Assembly (NCBI RefSeq): GCF_047948215.1
Contig: NC_134456.1
Location: 59,101,029 to 59,165,028, forward strand
Direction of reading: 5' to 3'
Source: Lycorma delicatula
Taxonomy: Eukaryota > Arthropoda > Insecta > Hemiptera > Fulgoridae
Length of the DNA: 64,000 nucleotides
Shown here piece after piece: positions 38,501 to 48,614 of the stretch. The translations under genes and the position numbers were made by a program. The notes under the pieces were generated by a model. That model worked only from the letters and a program-made list of their open reading frames with translations. It was not told the DNA's origin and did not search any database. The first letter of the stretch is position 1; each line of letters opens with the position of its first letter.

Positions 38501-41500
38501 CCGTTTACAAATAGCATAAGAATTGAATCTAGAGTTGAGGATATATATAACATGAAAGGTCCGGCTACGACTAAAACAGTATTTTTTACCGTAATTATCC
38601 GACTGGAAAATTCTTGAGCGACAGTATACAAATTGTTAGCTTGTTTTATAGAAGCAATATACTTTATGATTAAGATCAGGATTCAACGAATAAATAAATA
38701 ACGTTCAGTAAAGTACAATATTTCGAATGTTTATCGCCGAGCAGTGGCTACTTCTAGTTTAAAAAATATATTAAAAATAGAATAATAAAAGGATGTTGTT
38801 TATACCTTTTTCTTAAGGAACGTTTTGGTGTATGTACACAAACTGCAATAAAACTCCTCTGAATTTTATTTAAGGCTTTTATTTTCAAAGCGTTTTGTGT
38901 GCATGTTTATATATAGGACTCAAGTATTGCAAAAAAGTTTCTTAACCGAGTTGTCTTTTTTTTATTGCAGTGAAAAATTAAACGAACAGGAGTGTATAGA
39001 AATCTTTGAAAAAATTTGTATTAAGAAATCAAAATTGCCAACGGAATTGTTAAATAGGTTATTTTCACCACATAATGATGGTGATAGACCTGTTACGTTT
39101 AAGACTATACAAACTGTGTTATCAAACAGCAAAGAAATGAATAATCTGATAGTAAATTTGAATAACTTACCGGGAAAATTGACCAAAAGTTGGCATTTTA
39201 AATATGTACTTCAAATGATTTCTGGATTTAATGAAATCGAGGCGCCTTTTATGATTTCTGGTATGGCTAGTACTATTTCTTTAAACCTTCTACCGGACGA
39301 GTTTATGTCACTTTGGAAGCGCGCTTATGAAACAGGCTTACCTCGAGCTGTCACAAAAATCATACTTGAGAAAGTCAGTCTTTACAAACTAATAAAAGTT
39401 TCAAATGAAGTAGGAGAGGTTTTTACAAAAGTGAATAAGTTTTTGGAAAATATCGCTGTATTCTACAAAAACTACCCTCGTAAAAAAGATGGAATGCTTA
39501 ATATTTTGTTCATGTTGAAACAGGCTTCAGAAAGAAATTGGGAATTTGAAAAGTTAATCGATCTTATCGGAATAATTTTATTTAAATGTACAGATGATGA
39601 AGTAATACCATTTTTGCAAGTTGTGGACCTAAACAGCAACATCCAATTAGTAAGTAAAGTTAACCGTCACATTCAATGATAAGTTTTTTAGTTTTCTATA
39701 AAATTATTTTTCCGGGACTCGGTCTTCAATTAGTCGCCATGCCTCGTAGAAATCCCCCACCGGGACTCCGGTCTTGACGCCAAGCCTCAATGAGGAACCC
39801 CAAAGGGATTCCCCACCGGAACAACGATCCTATTCTGCTCCCTCATCGAAGTCTCCGACCGGAACACTAAGGGAGTCCCTGTCCAATCACCGCCAGCGGG
39901 ACGTCTAAATGGCCCACCCATCCTGGACAGGGCTATCCCAAGAGAATGCCCCCGAGTATTACGAAGGGTACATTTGGCCTCCGTTGGGCAATACTTACGT
40001 TGATGACCCGCAATCCCACATCCCAACCGCGTAGGGGAACCCACGCTCTTTATGACGTTTCCGGTCGCCACACCACCCCTGCCGTTCCTAGCCTTGATGG
40101 GCTTTAACGGAAGCCGTCTTTCGCCCTCTAACTTTTTACATCTTACAGTAATAAGCGAGGCCACGTTCGGATGCCACCGATGTAAATGCTACGTTAGATA
40201 TTTACATTTAAACTCAGCTTTTGCCTTCGATGTAGGCCTCGTCCGGACATCTTGAATGGCCTACATCGTTGCCCTCTAAACTAGCTAACCGAGTTCGCGA
40301 AACTACGAACCCCGCACCTAGTTCTACTTTTACTGAGTCACTTTCTTGTAAATTTCTAATAGATTCGAGACAAATTGAAAAACAACATACCACCAAAAAT
40401 GCTGTTCGCAACAACGAAAATTTAGTCCTAGTTCCCTTAGTAAACTAAACTTCAGTTCATACCCCTGAATTGGTAAATTTATGGACTCCGATCTGGTCTG
40501 CAAGGGAGAGGCAGACAGACCTGCTACTCCCACTCAGCTCCGTCGCAGAGATTCACGTGACCTTTAGTACACCTACTACCATCGTCGAGATGCCGCTACA
40601 CCACACGGCTGCATGGGATCCATGCCCTTGGCAGGGCAGTTGCTATAACGCCGAAAGTGATACTTGCTCAATCAAAAACCGCCGTTGTCAAAACGGCGCT
40701 ACACCTCACAGCTGGTCGTCCATCAGCATATTGTTAGAAGTCAACCTACTATTAATGGGAAGGTACAAAACCTTCTCGAAAACCTTACCTGCTAATGCAA
40801 GAACGTCAGAGGGCGGAGAAGAACACAGTGGGGTCCTTGTGGCCACCGTTGAAGAAAAATTTCAATTCACCACGTTTCCAACACGCTGGGAAATGACCAG
40901 CAAAAAGCATCCTACTAAAAATCCTAGTCGAAGGACTAAGAAATAGTGGTAACTTGCGAACAAGGAGCTCCACTGTGGAGCTCCACCATCATATCATATT
41001 ACTGTGATACCATCATATTACTTGGCCGACTTCCGCCTCAGTAATTCCAGAAGACAAATTTGCAGACATAAACCTACGACGTCCCTGCGAACACATCGAT
41101 GATAAAAGGTTTCAGTAACCTCAATAACATCTGAAAGCAGATCGTTCATCAGAAGAGTGAGGACACGATCTTTGTCTATAACAACTCCATCCTGGGTCGA
41201 GAGAGCCAACAGAATAATGTCTTTTTTATTCTTATGACCAACTACTCTATAGACAACACCTCATGGATCTTTATTTCTCTGCTCTTGCACAAAAGAGCGC
41301 CAAGAATCACACTTAGAAGACCAAACATTATAAAAATACTCTGTCCTTTTCCGACGATAGTCCGCAAGCAAAACTACATGCGTACCAGTATCACCTTCAC
41401 GCTGTACGGCTCTTCTGAGCCGACCTACAGTCCGCTTCATCGCGATCAAGTCCCGAAACCACCATCCAGCTACTCTCGCTCAACTCGAGACTCTAAAAAT

Positions 41501-44500
41501 CGACTGTTAAGCGGCTTCAACTATCGCAGAAAAATAATTCTCTGCCAGGTCGTCTAATTGGAACTCGTTCAGACTTCGAGCAAAAACTCCTTTTCGGGTA
41601 GTCGGAGGATGTCTACCCTCCGACAAGAACTTCTAGAAGAGCGCCTAACTCGACCACTCCGTGATACCTTGGGGCATCACGCTTCCCTGTTTTGAAGATA
41701 AGCCTGCATTCTTTCCTGAACACAGCCTCGTACAAGTCGGTGTTCTGTTCCCTCATGAAGGTCAGAAACTCCTCTTCAAAGAGGCTACGGTCTATGTCAT
41801 AAACTATGACACGGGGCCTGCGACCGCGCTTTGGGTCAACCTTGACCTCAAACTTCTTGGAAGCAGGAGAGTCCTGGATGACTCGGTCCGTCACCTTTTT
41901 ATCCGCAACGACGACTAGACCCTTGCTGGTCTCTTTGACGTCCCTAATCCGCAGGCCTTTCCGGCTGTCACGAAGAGTAGCCTGAAATTCCTTTTTAAGC
42001 TTCATGCTGGTCTTTGGTGAAGCCTCCATTTCTTGGCCTGGCTGGCCTGTCATTTGCCACGAACGACCTCAGCATAGCTCCTGAGCTGTGCTGGAGCAGG
42101 AACCGGTTTTTTAACTATCTTGACCTCCTTGGTCTTGTAGGTCAAAGTCTCGTAGCCTTCCGCCACAGCAGAAGAGGCTTCCTGAAGTTTTAACAAGCGA
42201 GGAAGAATTGTCTTCCTCGCACCTGAACCGACGTTGCTGGGGAGAACTAGAAACTCAGTGAGGTAGTCCAGATAGCCCTGGTCTGCCTTGATCAGCAGGG
42301 CAGAACTGCCAGGTATACCCATCCCTTTTTCAAGACACTAGTTACAAGACACTTCCTGTCTTCCTCCTAACTGGAATGTTGGGCAAGTCCACTTACGTGA
42401 TGACTGCCCACAACGAGCCACGGGCAGCTGGAAACCTTAAGTATTCTCCTGTAACTCTTCGTACCTCTTAGCTGCTTCTAGTTTAGTTATAAAACTACGG
42501 ATTACGGCCCTCGTTCTTAAAAGAACGCTAATAGGACTAAAGGGACTACTCCCTAACTCGTGACGGGGACTTACGACCAGAAGTGGTTGCCACTTCTTCG
42601 CCGCAGTAAGGCGGGTACACGTTCGTAGAAATCTGTGCATTGTACACCGCCAAAAAGGGCAAATAGAGAGACTATATAGATTGATGCTAAACAGCAGCCG
42701 CATTATGCAGTCAAAAACGACTCGAACTGTCGGAGGTACACATGCTACCAACAGTCAAAACACCAACAGCAAACCAAATAGACACAGAAATCTCTGGGAA
42801 CGCATCCAAGGGACCAGAGGTTTCCGCACTCACAGTTGAAACAATGTCCCCGCCAATCGGGACCGCCGCAGGACCCAGACCGGTGCCCAATCCGCCAATA
42901 TCTATTACAACACTCCTCAGCTGAGCTCCTTGAAACCGGCAAGACACCCACCCAATGCGGATGCGGCCGTCCTTCAGCAATTTATCCGGAACCGGAGGCG
43001 GAACCGCTACCGTTGCCACTTTTGTATCCCCAAATGAGGGCCACAGGGAGAGGACATCTATCGTAACTGAGCCTCCAGCCGTCTTGCGGATATCAGACAT
43101 TAATTCCACCTCAGAGATAAGGGCGACAACGTCCTTTATGAGCAAGTGAACACGTCGAACGCCCCTACCGGCTGTAACTGTCATGCATTTTACCTTGTCC
43201 AAAATTTGCCGTTGTCGCTGCTCAGCAGCGTCTCCAGTGTCCGTAACTCTGATGTGAAGGTCTTCTCCCTGCCCTCGATCTGCCGAAAGTATACCTGCTT
43301 CGTCCATCGACACGGAGTCCTTTGCAATGAGAAGGAGATCCGCGTTTGTGCGACCTACCGCCTTCACCTCCCATAACGCTGTTGGCGGAACTGCCGGTTC
43401 TTCACCGAGACCCTACCCACAGTGGTATCCAGTGATGACAGATCTGTGTGCGCCCGGAGCTTACAAGTGCATCTCCGAGCCACATACTCAGTCACTCGAT
43501 ACAAAAACTAAACCTAAACTCAACTACCTAAACACTTAAAAGTTTTTTGTTAAATTAAACAAAAAAAATAATTACATAATATATGAAATTTATTTTTACC
43601 GCATTTCCGAATTTATACCAGGAAAATAATTCATGTACGGGAAGTTTTAAATGGTTTGGCATTGCTTTGCACTGTAACAATATAAAGTATTGTGATTTGC
43701 TAAAAGAGCAAAACTGTGTACTCACCGATTCGGAGAACTTATTAAATATTTCAATAGTTAAAATTTAAATATTTAGTTTCTAATTTACTTCTCGCATCTC
43801 ATAAATATGTTACTTATATCACAACCAGTATCGGGCTTGCTCGTTAATTGCTCCCAATGGAATGATTAATCCCTCAGTTGGGTTTGTAATTGGGAAACAC
43901 CAATTGTTTTGTTAATCTTTTTACCATGTTCAACGTATTATTTCCAAACTGCCCGTGATAGAATTAAAACCATGAATGCTACTTGTTCTTTCCGATCACT
44001 CAATATGTCGCCCTGAAAATCCCCTTCCCAAACAATACAGTTTGCATTAGACTTTTCAGGTTTTGCAGGTATACGGTACAGGTGTATTGTACTAAAGAGT
44101 AATTCTTTTTTTTAAGGATGTCATTAAAAATTAAAGAATTTAAATTTGGTGTGTTTTTTTAACACCGACGAAAATAACTTCTTTTCCGATTTTGCAACAG
44201 CGTTTTTTTTTTTTAGTTAACAACGTATCGCTTTTATTTTGTGGAACATTTTTGGGTGGTTTATCCTTTTGACATGAGTAGTATGGCATTGTCTACTATG
44301 TTCTCTATTAAACGCGATAATATTAATTTCTCTGTGACCTATTCGGAGAAATTTTTGAAATTTTTTTTGCCAAGAAAGGTGAATATATCACCTCTTAAAA
44401 GTGACAATGGCTCCAAAAGGAACCATCTCCAGATCGTGTGTAACAGAATGAACCGTTTCATAGTAATATATGCCTTTAGTAACACTCTTAATTGTATTAC

Positions 44501-47263
44501 TTCCACTATTGACGACCTGCTAAGTTTTCTTTGTAAATGTATGAGTTTGTTTGTACATGAGAGAGTCTTTGGATCACATGGGCACATCCTGTCAAGAGCC
44601 CACGGTATGACAATATTTACAAACTTAAATTAACATTACTTATGCGCTCGAAGAAACATGGTATAATTTACTGCTTAATTTATCCAACCAGATTAAATAA
44701 ATATATGCACCATACATTACCAGTTTACACCAGCTATAAAACAATACGTGCAAGGTAAAAATAAATAAATCGTAAATCTAAAAATTTTACACGAATTATT
44801 ACCTTTTTACAAAGCACCTTCTAATGAAGTTTAAATGTTAATTATTCGTATAAAACTACATTCATATAACTCTGCCTTTTAAAGGATCTAATGTTTTTAT
44901 AACACAATTTAATAATCGATGTCTTGAATAGTCTAAAAGCCCCGTAAAAGTATCATATTTGTTATACTAGAAATTCTCAGTTCCTTGTACCTTCACTTTC
45001 CTCCTTGAATCAAAACCGACCAGCAGATACGCGTCGTCAGCAATGTAAACTGCTTACAACCTGCAGCGAGATCTTGAAGAAAACCTTTTTTTATTGCAAT
45101 CTATGTACAGCATCAACCATATACCATTCATATTTATTAAAACCATCTTAATTGGCTAGTCTCCTCCATTCCACGGCTAAATTTATATATATTTTTCTCC
45201 TTTTATAATTTTATATTATATAACATAATAAATAAATTATGTTACATTGTTTATAACGTAACACTTTTTTAACGTAATAATTAAAGAAATTGCTGCAACC
45301 GGTGTATACTTTAAAAGTATTTAAACCTCAGAACTTTTGACTTCAAAAATCAGCTGTTAACCAACTAATTTGCGACGGCGATTTGATCGACATGTCACTT
45401 ATCACATGTTTTCACGAATTCCTATCTAAGAACGATATGAACGAAGTCATTAATTACATATCGAAATTATTGTAGAACAAGTTGTGAGATAATTGATAAA
45501 GCTAGCTGTAATCTTCTATTCTGTCGTCTGTACGGTCTTATAACCTAATTTATTGTCAAATTAAAGGAGGAGATGCAGCAAAGAATAATAAATTTAAATT
45601 GAAAGATGTCGGAAATTTATTTAAAGAAGCCACAGAACGAATGACAAATTAAAATTGGAAGAAATGAGCGAATAACTACAATAAATTGCAAGAAGAATTT
45701 CATCAAAAAAAAAGTTAAAGAGATGAAAATTTCAAAGAATACTGACAAATTTATATGATCGAAAATGATGTAGGAGAATCATGAGAAATAATTTTTGAAA
45801 ATGTGATTATAATTTGAACGCTAGAGTCAGTTTACAAAAACATCAAGTTATATATACGTGCATCTTAGTTTATAAATAAAATACACTTTTAGTTTTTTAT
45901 TCATAATTGTAAGCTTAAATAAGTTTTTAAAAACATTAAGACATATTTATAGGAAAATGGAAGTTTTTCAGTTATTTATTATTTCAGATATTATTACATT
46001 TCATTTATTATTACATTTCCGTTATTACATTCATTATTACATTTCAGTTAAAATTTATTATTTTATCACTTGAACTTGAACTTGTAATTACATTTTTCTT
46101 ACTCAAATCAGTTTTCATGAAATTTTTATCAAACAATTCTCCTCAATCAGAAGAGTGACAATATCTGTACGAAATTTTGAAAAAATAAAATAAAAGATTT
46201 CAAAAACTTACCAGAAATAATTTTTTTTCTTTCTTTAGAGTTAAATTTTTCAATTCGGCGCCAAATTAAAAATAAGCTAATACTAACCCTTAAAACAGAA
46301 CTAATTTAAAGATCTCGAAAATTTCTCGACATATTAATACACAACTTCTAAGCTAATAAAATTTGTTAATAAATTTGTTTTTAATAAATAATACTTCAAA
46401 GCTAAAATGGTTTAATCTTCGTAATATTGAAGATTTACTTTATGTATAACATTAACAGACTTCTCGTAATATAGTAGAATATAAGTAATTTTGGAGAAAA
46501 GAAGAAGCTATTGTATTATTTAACTCTGATAGTTGTAAGAAAAGAATTTTAAAGATGTATTTTCCTTTACTAATTAAGTTAACTATCCATTAAATACAAC
46601 CTAGATTTTTTTTTTTTTTTTTTATTTACTTATAGAATATTGTTAACTTACTTTTCAAACTGAAAAATATCTGAAGTTCTAGTATAGTTCTCCATGCTAT
46701 CTTACTTAATCGTTACGTCAGTTCTGTATCACGAATTTTGTGAAAAAACTATTTCATACACACACGGGAACAATTAATATTTTCGTAGAATCATTCAGTT
46801 TACAAATCTATTTTAATGCCCAGAATTTATTTTTTGTGTACGTGCGGTACACAAGTGAAATATTGTCTGTATTAAGGACAATGAAAAAATGTTTTTTTTT
46901 CCTCTTACTTAAGAAAAACTAACTTATTAACTAACTTTGCAAAATATTTAACTAAGATTATTTGTCTTTTTCCAGCTAAATAGTACAATAAATTTTTTCA
47001 AATCATTCGAAGTGAATAATATTTGGAGGATATTAGTTGAAAACGATTATACGAAAGATGTGAGTTCGTTTGTCGAGTTGGATAATCAGTATCCTGGTCA
47101 CACATATTTAGTGCTATCAAATATATTTAAAAGCAAAAATCCAGGTTGCACTAAAGAGCAGTTGAGGACTGTTATAAAAGATTTGTCAAACATAAGTTTG
47201 ACTGAAGCGAAAAATTCTGTGACTGAAAAAATAAAAAACACTTGTTCAGATTATGTTGAATAA
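32335..47263 (+). CDS. Secreted cysteine-containing protein, four coding exons (gene B)
   Basis: The exons are 32,335-32,568, 35,456-35,856, 38,971-39,649 and 46,976-47,263. Lengths of 234, 401, 679 and 288 nt sum to 1,602, exactly 534 codons including the stop. Intron phases are 0, 2 and 0. All three donors read GTAAGT and all acceptors end in AG. The predicted 533-residue product has an N-terminal signal peptide (hydrophobic core about residues 15-29, then VEFGNS and DILEDCC) and 12 cysteines spread over all exons, an even number that suits a disulfide-bonded secreted protein. The remainder looks alpha-helical, with Trp-rich spots (WLWWETL, RKWWGN). No transmembrane segment follows the signal. 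I do not recognise the family. Introns are about 2.9, 3.1 and 7.3 kb and hold transposons. A paralogous last exon lies at 11,645-11,932. By context a saliva effector, reproductive or immune protein is possible, but that is inference. Confidence 0.75.
32905..33610 (+). repeat. Interspersed repeat of about 705 bp, unclassified
   Basis: It begins near cttccttgtacgagtgaagg and includes gtgatcgcgaaaaatttcgg and a tRNA B-box-like cacatcggttcgaatc at 33,326-33,341. It ends in the A+T-rich tail shared with 25,881-26,060 and 27,039-27,115. It lies in intron 1 of gene B. A SINE or non-autonomous element is likely, but I cannot name the family. Confidence 0.55.
34402..34656 (-). other. Unidentified minus-strand frame in intron 1
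   Basis: An open frame of 84 residues on the strand opposite gene B. The composition is protein-like for such A+T-rich DNA (LLEVRRLYKVDPVIAKFF, then CLSRNYGQHDFTDFEEAM). I find no known motif and no clear splice site. It could be an exon of a nested gene, a piece of a mobile element, or chance. Confidence 0.3.
35456..35856 (+). CDS. Gene B exon 2
   Basis: The exon opens in phase 0 after aaaaatatag and begins IAKQCSKKTLTPDDC. It encodes 133 residues plus two bases and ends in phase 2 at aaaac before gtaagt. There are three cysteines (KQC, DDC, FSC) and Trp-rich segments. Using the next GT would hit an in-frame TAA at 35,858, which supports the chosen donor. Confidence 0.75.
36010..37560 (-). 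mobile_element. R1-clade LINE 3' remnant in intron 2
   Basis: Minus-strand translation shows the RT thumb and C-terminal parts of R1-type ORF2, in order: FMLLKGADK near 37,480, VPKHLGVLLDEKLLFSNHI near 37,400, MVYRGVF near 37,260, and HQFRFHLVSEDLCVCREVPS with HLMFDCPSL near 36,735-36,650, matching the Cys-His C-terminal finger of this clade. Stops and a shift break the frame. Transcription of gene B runs antisense to it. Confidence 0.8.
37561..38970. other. Intron 2 sequence, no further feature
   Basis: A+T-rich intron sequence leading to the exon 3 acceptor. The open frame starting at 38,897 is exon 3 read back into the intron. Confidence 0.5.
38971..39649 (+). CDS. Gene B exon 3
   Basis: It opens after ttttttattgcag; its first base completes the split Thr codon from exon 2, and it then reads EKLNEQECIEIFEKIC. 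It encodes about 226 residues with three cysteines and Lys/Glu-rich amphipathic stretches. A GTAAGT donor at 39,650 ends it in phase 0, matching the phase-0 acceptor of exon 4. If that donor is not used the frame stops at 39,677-39,679, giving a shorter product of about 447 residues. Confidence 0.75.
39730..41010 (-). mobile_element. gag-like LINE remnant in intron 3
   Basis: G+C-rich island. The minus frame at 39,787-40,164 contains CGIAGHQRKYCPTEAKC, a zinc-knuckle-like Cys/His cluster of the kind found in LINE gag proteins. Part of it (40,140-40,320) is distantly similar to 23,940-24,120 and 59,130-59,270, so it probably belongs to a related element family. All frames are short and broken. 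Confidence 0.5.
41018..41560 (-). pseudogene. LINE ORF2 endonuclease-RT linker, copy B
   Basis: The frame at 41,261-41,449 contains LADYRRKRTEYFYNV followed by SWRSFVQEQRNKDP. This matches the linker pattern of R1-type ORF2, in which a YRRRR-Y segment precedes SWR-F and a DPWG motif ahead of RT. It continues, after a break, into 41,018-41,209. Confidence 0.65.
41613..42322 (-). pseudogene. LINE ORF1 central segment, copy B
   Basis: Two overlapping frames (42,050-42,322 and 41,613-42,053). The first ends RSYAEVVRGK, a phrase typical of retroelement gag proteins. The second has GLVVVADKKV and RVIVYDIDRSLFEEEFL, resembling the RNA-binding fold ahead of the zinc knuckles in R1/I/Jockey ORF1 proteins. 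A 4-base overlap marks the frameshift between them. Unit A lacks most of this. Confidence 0.65.
42711..43367 (-). pseudogene. LINE ORF1 (gag-like) fragment, copy B
   Basis: A 218-residue open frame, longer than its unit A partner, which is frameshifted. It includes DLHIRVTDTGDAAE and RGVRRVHLLIKDVVALISEV. It ends at a stop just where the basic segment would begin. No catalytic domain is expected here. Confidence 0.6.
43541..46975. other. Intron 3 of gene B, right part
   Basis: Matches unit A at 2,721-4,430, 9,191-9,277 and 9,856-11,644, with deletions in between. It includes a SINE head remnant at 45,319-45,375 (minus). No additional exon with both splice sites and compatible phase was seen. 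Confidence 0.55.
46976..47263 (+). CDS. Gene B exon 4, terminal
   Basis: The acceptor tgtctttttccag ends at 46,975. It encodes 95 residues in phase 0, from LNSTINFFKSFEVNNIW to NTCSDYVE, then TAA. AATAAA signals follow at 47,284, 47,299 and 47,309. Compared with the paralog at 11,645-11,932 there are 16 base differences, of which only one (TTA/TTG) is silent, giving 12 changed residues. Both cysteines are kept. Confidence 0.8.
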   Translation, partial: LNSTINFFKSFEVNNIWRILVENDYTKDVSSFVELDNQYPGHTYLVLSNIFKSKNPGCTKEQLRTVIKDLSNISLTEAKNSVTEKIKNTCSDYVE

Positions 47264-47283
47264 TTATAATAACTATTATTATT

Positions 47284-47314
47284 AATAAATCTTGAAGTAA
47301 TAAAGATTAATAAA
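47284..47314 (+). promoter_or_regulatory. Polyadenylation signals of gene B
   Basis: AATAAA at 47,284, 47,299 and 47,309, about 20-50 bp after the stop codon, conserved with gene A. Confidence 0.6.
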
Positions 47315-47560
47315 GTTTAAAAAAATACAAGATCTGTTTCATTCTTAGCACTGTAAATACTTATTTGTTCAAAAGTGACCAATTAACCTATTTAATACGC
47401 CAATATGGCAGCTGTGCCATTTTGGCATCAAAAAAAAATCGAAGAAAACTTAATTTCTCCGTTAGGCTCATTAATCGCTTTTGGATAAAATTTTTAAACA
47501 TAACTTGTCCTTTTCCGTTTTCTCTTATATGGAGTGAAAATTAAAAAATAAACACAAGAG

Positions 47561-48240
47561 AGTAGATATATATGACCGCCACTAGCACAGTAGCCAATCA
47601 GAGAGCAGCATTCTGATCACGTGACTTAAGCCGTGCACACTCTATTTTAGAGAAAAAGTTACGCTGCCTTTTACAGGCAAAATTCACATATTTCACACTC
47701 TTTCGCAAACACCATTTTCTTATTAATGATTCTAATAATTAGCTAATAATTATTATCTAAATTATTATTATTATTATTAAATTATTATTATTATTAAATA
47801 ATTAATTATCTAATTAACTAATAATTAGTAGAGGCGTCAATGGAGAATACACGATACGTTACCATCTCGTATATGAACATTTTATACCACTCGCAATCAA
47901 ATACAAACTAATACAATATCGATGCGATTTAGCGAGCATACAATATGCAGATTGATTCGTACTGCTGCATATAAGATTGGCTTTTTCTCCATGCTACAGT
48001 GTAGGGCCGAATCCGGTAGGCAGATAAAGAGTGTCCCTGCGGCAGCTGTTGACCGCAGGCGATCGTCGAAAGGTTCGGCCCGTTCCCTAGCCGCCTGAAA
48101 AAAAAAATAATAATTTTATATTTTCATTTTTTCAGGCCAGTAATCCCGGAAAGTGCCGACGCCTATGCGACGGTAGAGTTTGCTATTAAATTGTAAAATA
48201 TATAATTCATAAAAAAATTATCCATTCACCTTTCTCACGG
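47561..48240. other. Unclassified sequence between unit B and the viral segment
   Basis: Homology with unit A stops at 47,560. Here lie a CCAAT-type motif (agccaatcag, near 47,591), a CACGTG element (near 47,618), a run of TTA repeats (47,757-47,800) and a G+C-rich patch at 47,995-48,180. On the minus strand the patch reads as an open stretch including RAEPFDDRLRSTAAAG. I cannot assign it; a transposon end is likely. Confidence 0.4.
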
Positions 48241-48338
48241 TATATATATACAATATTTATTCAAAATTTTAATAATATTGATATAGTTATCGTAACTTAA
48301 AATTTTACTTTCTTTATGAGGTATATTAAAAATTACAA

Positions 48339-48584
48339 TTAATATCGATTTAATACATAAAGCTTCTGTTTTTTTGTTTTTTTTATTATATTGGATTTAC
48401 TGTTATCAAATATATTTTCATTTAATAAATTGAAATCTATATAAATCATACCGTCTTCATTTTGGTTATATATTATATTTGATTTTGAATATTCTATATT
48501 AAAAGTAATTTTACAATTGTTTAAAGTTTTATACTCGAATAAAGTTTTTATATATGAAATGTTTTTTGGATTAAAATTTCTCAT
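48339..48584 (-). CDS. Unidentified viral-type small frame
   Basis: An 81-residue frame from an ATG, rich in Asn, Ile and Lys and ending at TAA. It lies just beyond the 3' end of the LINE, on the same strand as the PIF-8-like gene, and before the LINE inserted it would have directly followed the small frame at 51,310-51,452. No motif is recognised. It could be a 5' piece of a longer gene truncated on the left. Confidence 0.35.
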   Translation of the reverse strand: MRNFNPKNISYIKTLFEYKTLNNCKITFNIEYSKSNIIYNQNEDGMIYIDFNLLNENIFDNSKSNIIKKTKKQKLYVLNRY

Positions 48585-48614
48585 TACTAAATAATTAATT
48601 TTTTTTTTTTGTCT

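Larger units (their letters stand above)
41018..43540 (-). mobile_element. R1-clade LINE, 5' half, broken copy B
   Basis: Partner of 1-2,720. On the minus strand: ORF1 gag-like part (43,367-42,711), a basic segment (42,322-42,050), a further ORF1 segment (42,053-41,613), then, after a deletion of the zinc knuckles and endonuclease, the endonuclease-RT linker (41,560-41,018). It sits in intron 3 of gene B, antisense to it. Confidence 0.8.

Noticed and set aside
39650..39679. Exon 3 ending at its in-frame stop as the true end of gene B
   Set aside because: Kept only as an alternative. A perfect GTAAGT donor in phase 0 and a matching phase-0 terminal exon with polyadenylation signals favour splicing to 46,976.
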